This document shows positions 63,520-64,000 of a stretch of DNA of 64,000 nucleotides, in pieces. The translations under genes were made by a program, and so were the position numbers. Below the pieces are notes generated by a model, which was not told where the DNA came from, did not search any database, and saw nothing but the letters and a program-made list of their open reading frames with translations. Source of the stretch: Anabaena sp. PCC 7108 (GTDB lineage: Bacteria; Cyanobacteriota; Cyanobacteriia; Cyanobacteriales; Nostocaceae); the NCBI RefSeq assembly GCF_000332135.1, contig NZ_KB235896.1:5351356-5415355 (forward strand), in the 5' to 3' direction. The first letter of the stretch is position 1, and every line of letters starts with the position of its first letter.

Positions 63520-63792
63520 ATGTTTACCATCGACTTAAGCATCAAAAATACTGCTTTCCCGATATCCGTACAACGCAAGTCTACTGAAGATGCCGAAGCT
63601 GTCTATCAGCTGCTTTTGGCAGCAATGCGCTCTGGCAATCCTGATATCGTGGAACTCAAGTGCGAAGGCAAAACAGAGAAGAAAATTGCTGTCCGTGCTA
63701 GTGAAATTTCGGGAGTACAGATTGTACAGAAAGATGGTACAGCTGTTGGTGGTACTAGACCACCTGGCTTTTTTGCCCTAGCTACTGAGTAA
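63520..63792 (+). CDS. Small conserved cyanobacterial protein
   Basis: Hypothetical protein of 90 residues, soluble, with an alpha/beta pattern: FTIDLSIKNTAFPISVQRKS, AEAVYQLLLAAMRSGNPDIV, ELKCEGKTEKKIAVRASEIS, then GVQIVQKDG. It ends in a Gly/Pro tail (GTRPPGFFALATE). The compact beta-sheet followed by an exposed tail could bind a partner protein or nucleic acid; no function is known to me. The next gene, an ABC transporter ATPase, starts 13 bases after its stop, so the two are probably an operon. This gives the best hint of context. Confidence 0.75.
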   Translation: MFTIDLSIKNTAFPISVQRKSTEDAEAVYQLLLAAMRSGNPDIVELKCEGKTEKKIAVRASEISGVQIVQKDGTAVGGTRPPGFFALATE

Positions 63793-63805
63793 GCAAGGTG
63801 TAAAA

Positions 63806-64000
63806 ATGTCGGCAGTAGGCATCGAAGTTAAGGATTTAAACTTCATTTGGCCTAATGGGGAGCAAGTAATTAAATCTTGCTCTCTTAAAGTCCCCAAAGG
63901 TGAATTTTGGATGCTCTTGGGTACTAATGGCAGTGGTAAATCAACTCTCCTGAGACTGATAGCCGGACTATTGGCTCCCCAATCTGGTGAAATCGGCATT
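63806..64000 (+). CDS. ABC transporter ATP-binding protein, 5' part
   Basis: The first 65 codons of an ABC ATPase, cut by the end of the window. It starts MSAVGIEVKDLNFIWPNGEQ and has Walker A GTNGSGKSTLLRLIAGLL. The typical next step LLAPQSGEIGI follows. This pattern suits importers of the CbiO/EcfA or heme and metal type. The signature, Walker B and partner genes are beyond the window, so the substrate is open. Confidence 0.85.
   Translation, partial: MSAVGIEVKDLNFIWPNGEQVIKSCSLKVPKGEFWMLLGTNGSGKSTLLRLIAGLLAPQSGEIGI

Overview
The window is from a filamentous, probably heterocyst-forming cyanobacterium of the Nostocales. The evidence is a photosystem II D2 gene, a PcxA/CemA-type proton-extrusion protein, an SLH-domain iron-uptake porin, a Nostoc-type phytochelatin-synthase-like peptidase, a fused OMP decarboxylase/orotate phosphoribosyltransferase, GCGATCGC (HIP1) octamers, heptanucleotide STRR tracts and many small inverted-repeat elements on an AT-rich background. 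No rRNA or tRNA gene was recognised.

Layout. (1) About 0.7-9.5 kb is a peptide-export locus on the minus strand. It holds a NarL-type histidine kinase, its response regulator, a kinase-like protein that has lost its phospho-histidine, an HlyD adaptor, a C39-peptidase ABC exporter and three tandem 63-69-residue double-glycine precursor peptides. Each precursor has its own conserved upstream block; rho-independent terminators separate copies A and B from their right-hand neighbours. (2) 9.5-13.3 kb carries small metabolic or hypothetical genes. (3) 13.3-30.6 kb is a CRISPR island. Arrays 1 and 3 share a 36-nt repeat and a leader with three identically spaced boxes. Array 2 has a different 37-nt repeat and abuts a 5'-truncated cas2. 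Between arrays 2 and 3 lies a Cmr-type (III-B-like) operon: HD-less Cas10 with GGDD, Cmr3, Cmr4, Cmr5, a fused Cmr6/Cmr1-like protein and a CARF-HEPN ribonuclease, followed by an Rpn-type nuclease gene. A P-loop-kinase/WYL fusion gene diverges from the array 3 leader. No cas1, intact cas2 or cas6 is present. (4) 30.7-51 kb is mostly housekeeping and envelope genes (DUF3386, a LuxR regulator, a repeat-containing secreted protein, DUF2330 with an RnfD-like protein, a deacetylase, MltA, PcxA, a helicase-like ATPase, MsrA, aspartokinase, a molybdopterin oxidoreductase with a cytochrome b, PyrF/PyrE), separated by MITE-like elements. (5) 51-64 kb has gamma-glutamyltransferase, a two-gene AAA ATPase/DUF4276 pair that looks like a defence cassette, phytochelatin synthase, a J-domain protein, cysK with an Rrf2/CymR-like regulator, the porin, a structured small transcript with a 23-codon ORF, a solitary psbD and the start of an ABC transporter gene.

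How the parts may work together. In the peptide locus, the two-component pair probably controls the exporter and/or the precursors, which the C39 domain would cleave after Gly-Gly. In the CRISPR island, target binding should make Cas10 synthesise cyclic oligoadenylate, which would activate the CARF-HEPN RNase. crRNA processing and spacer acquisition would have to come from elsewhere in the genome. All product names come from reading sequence motifs; no database search was run.
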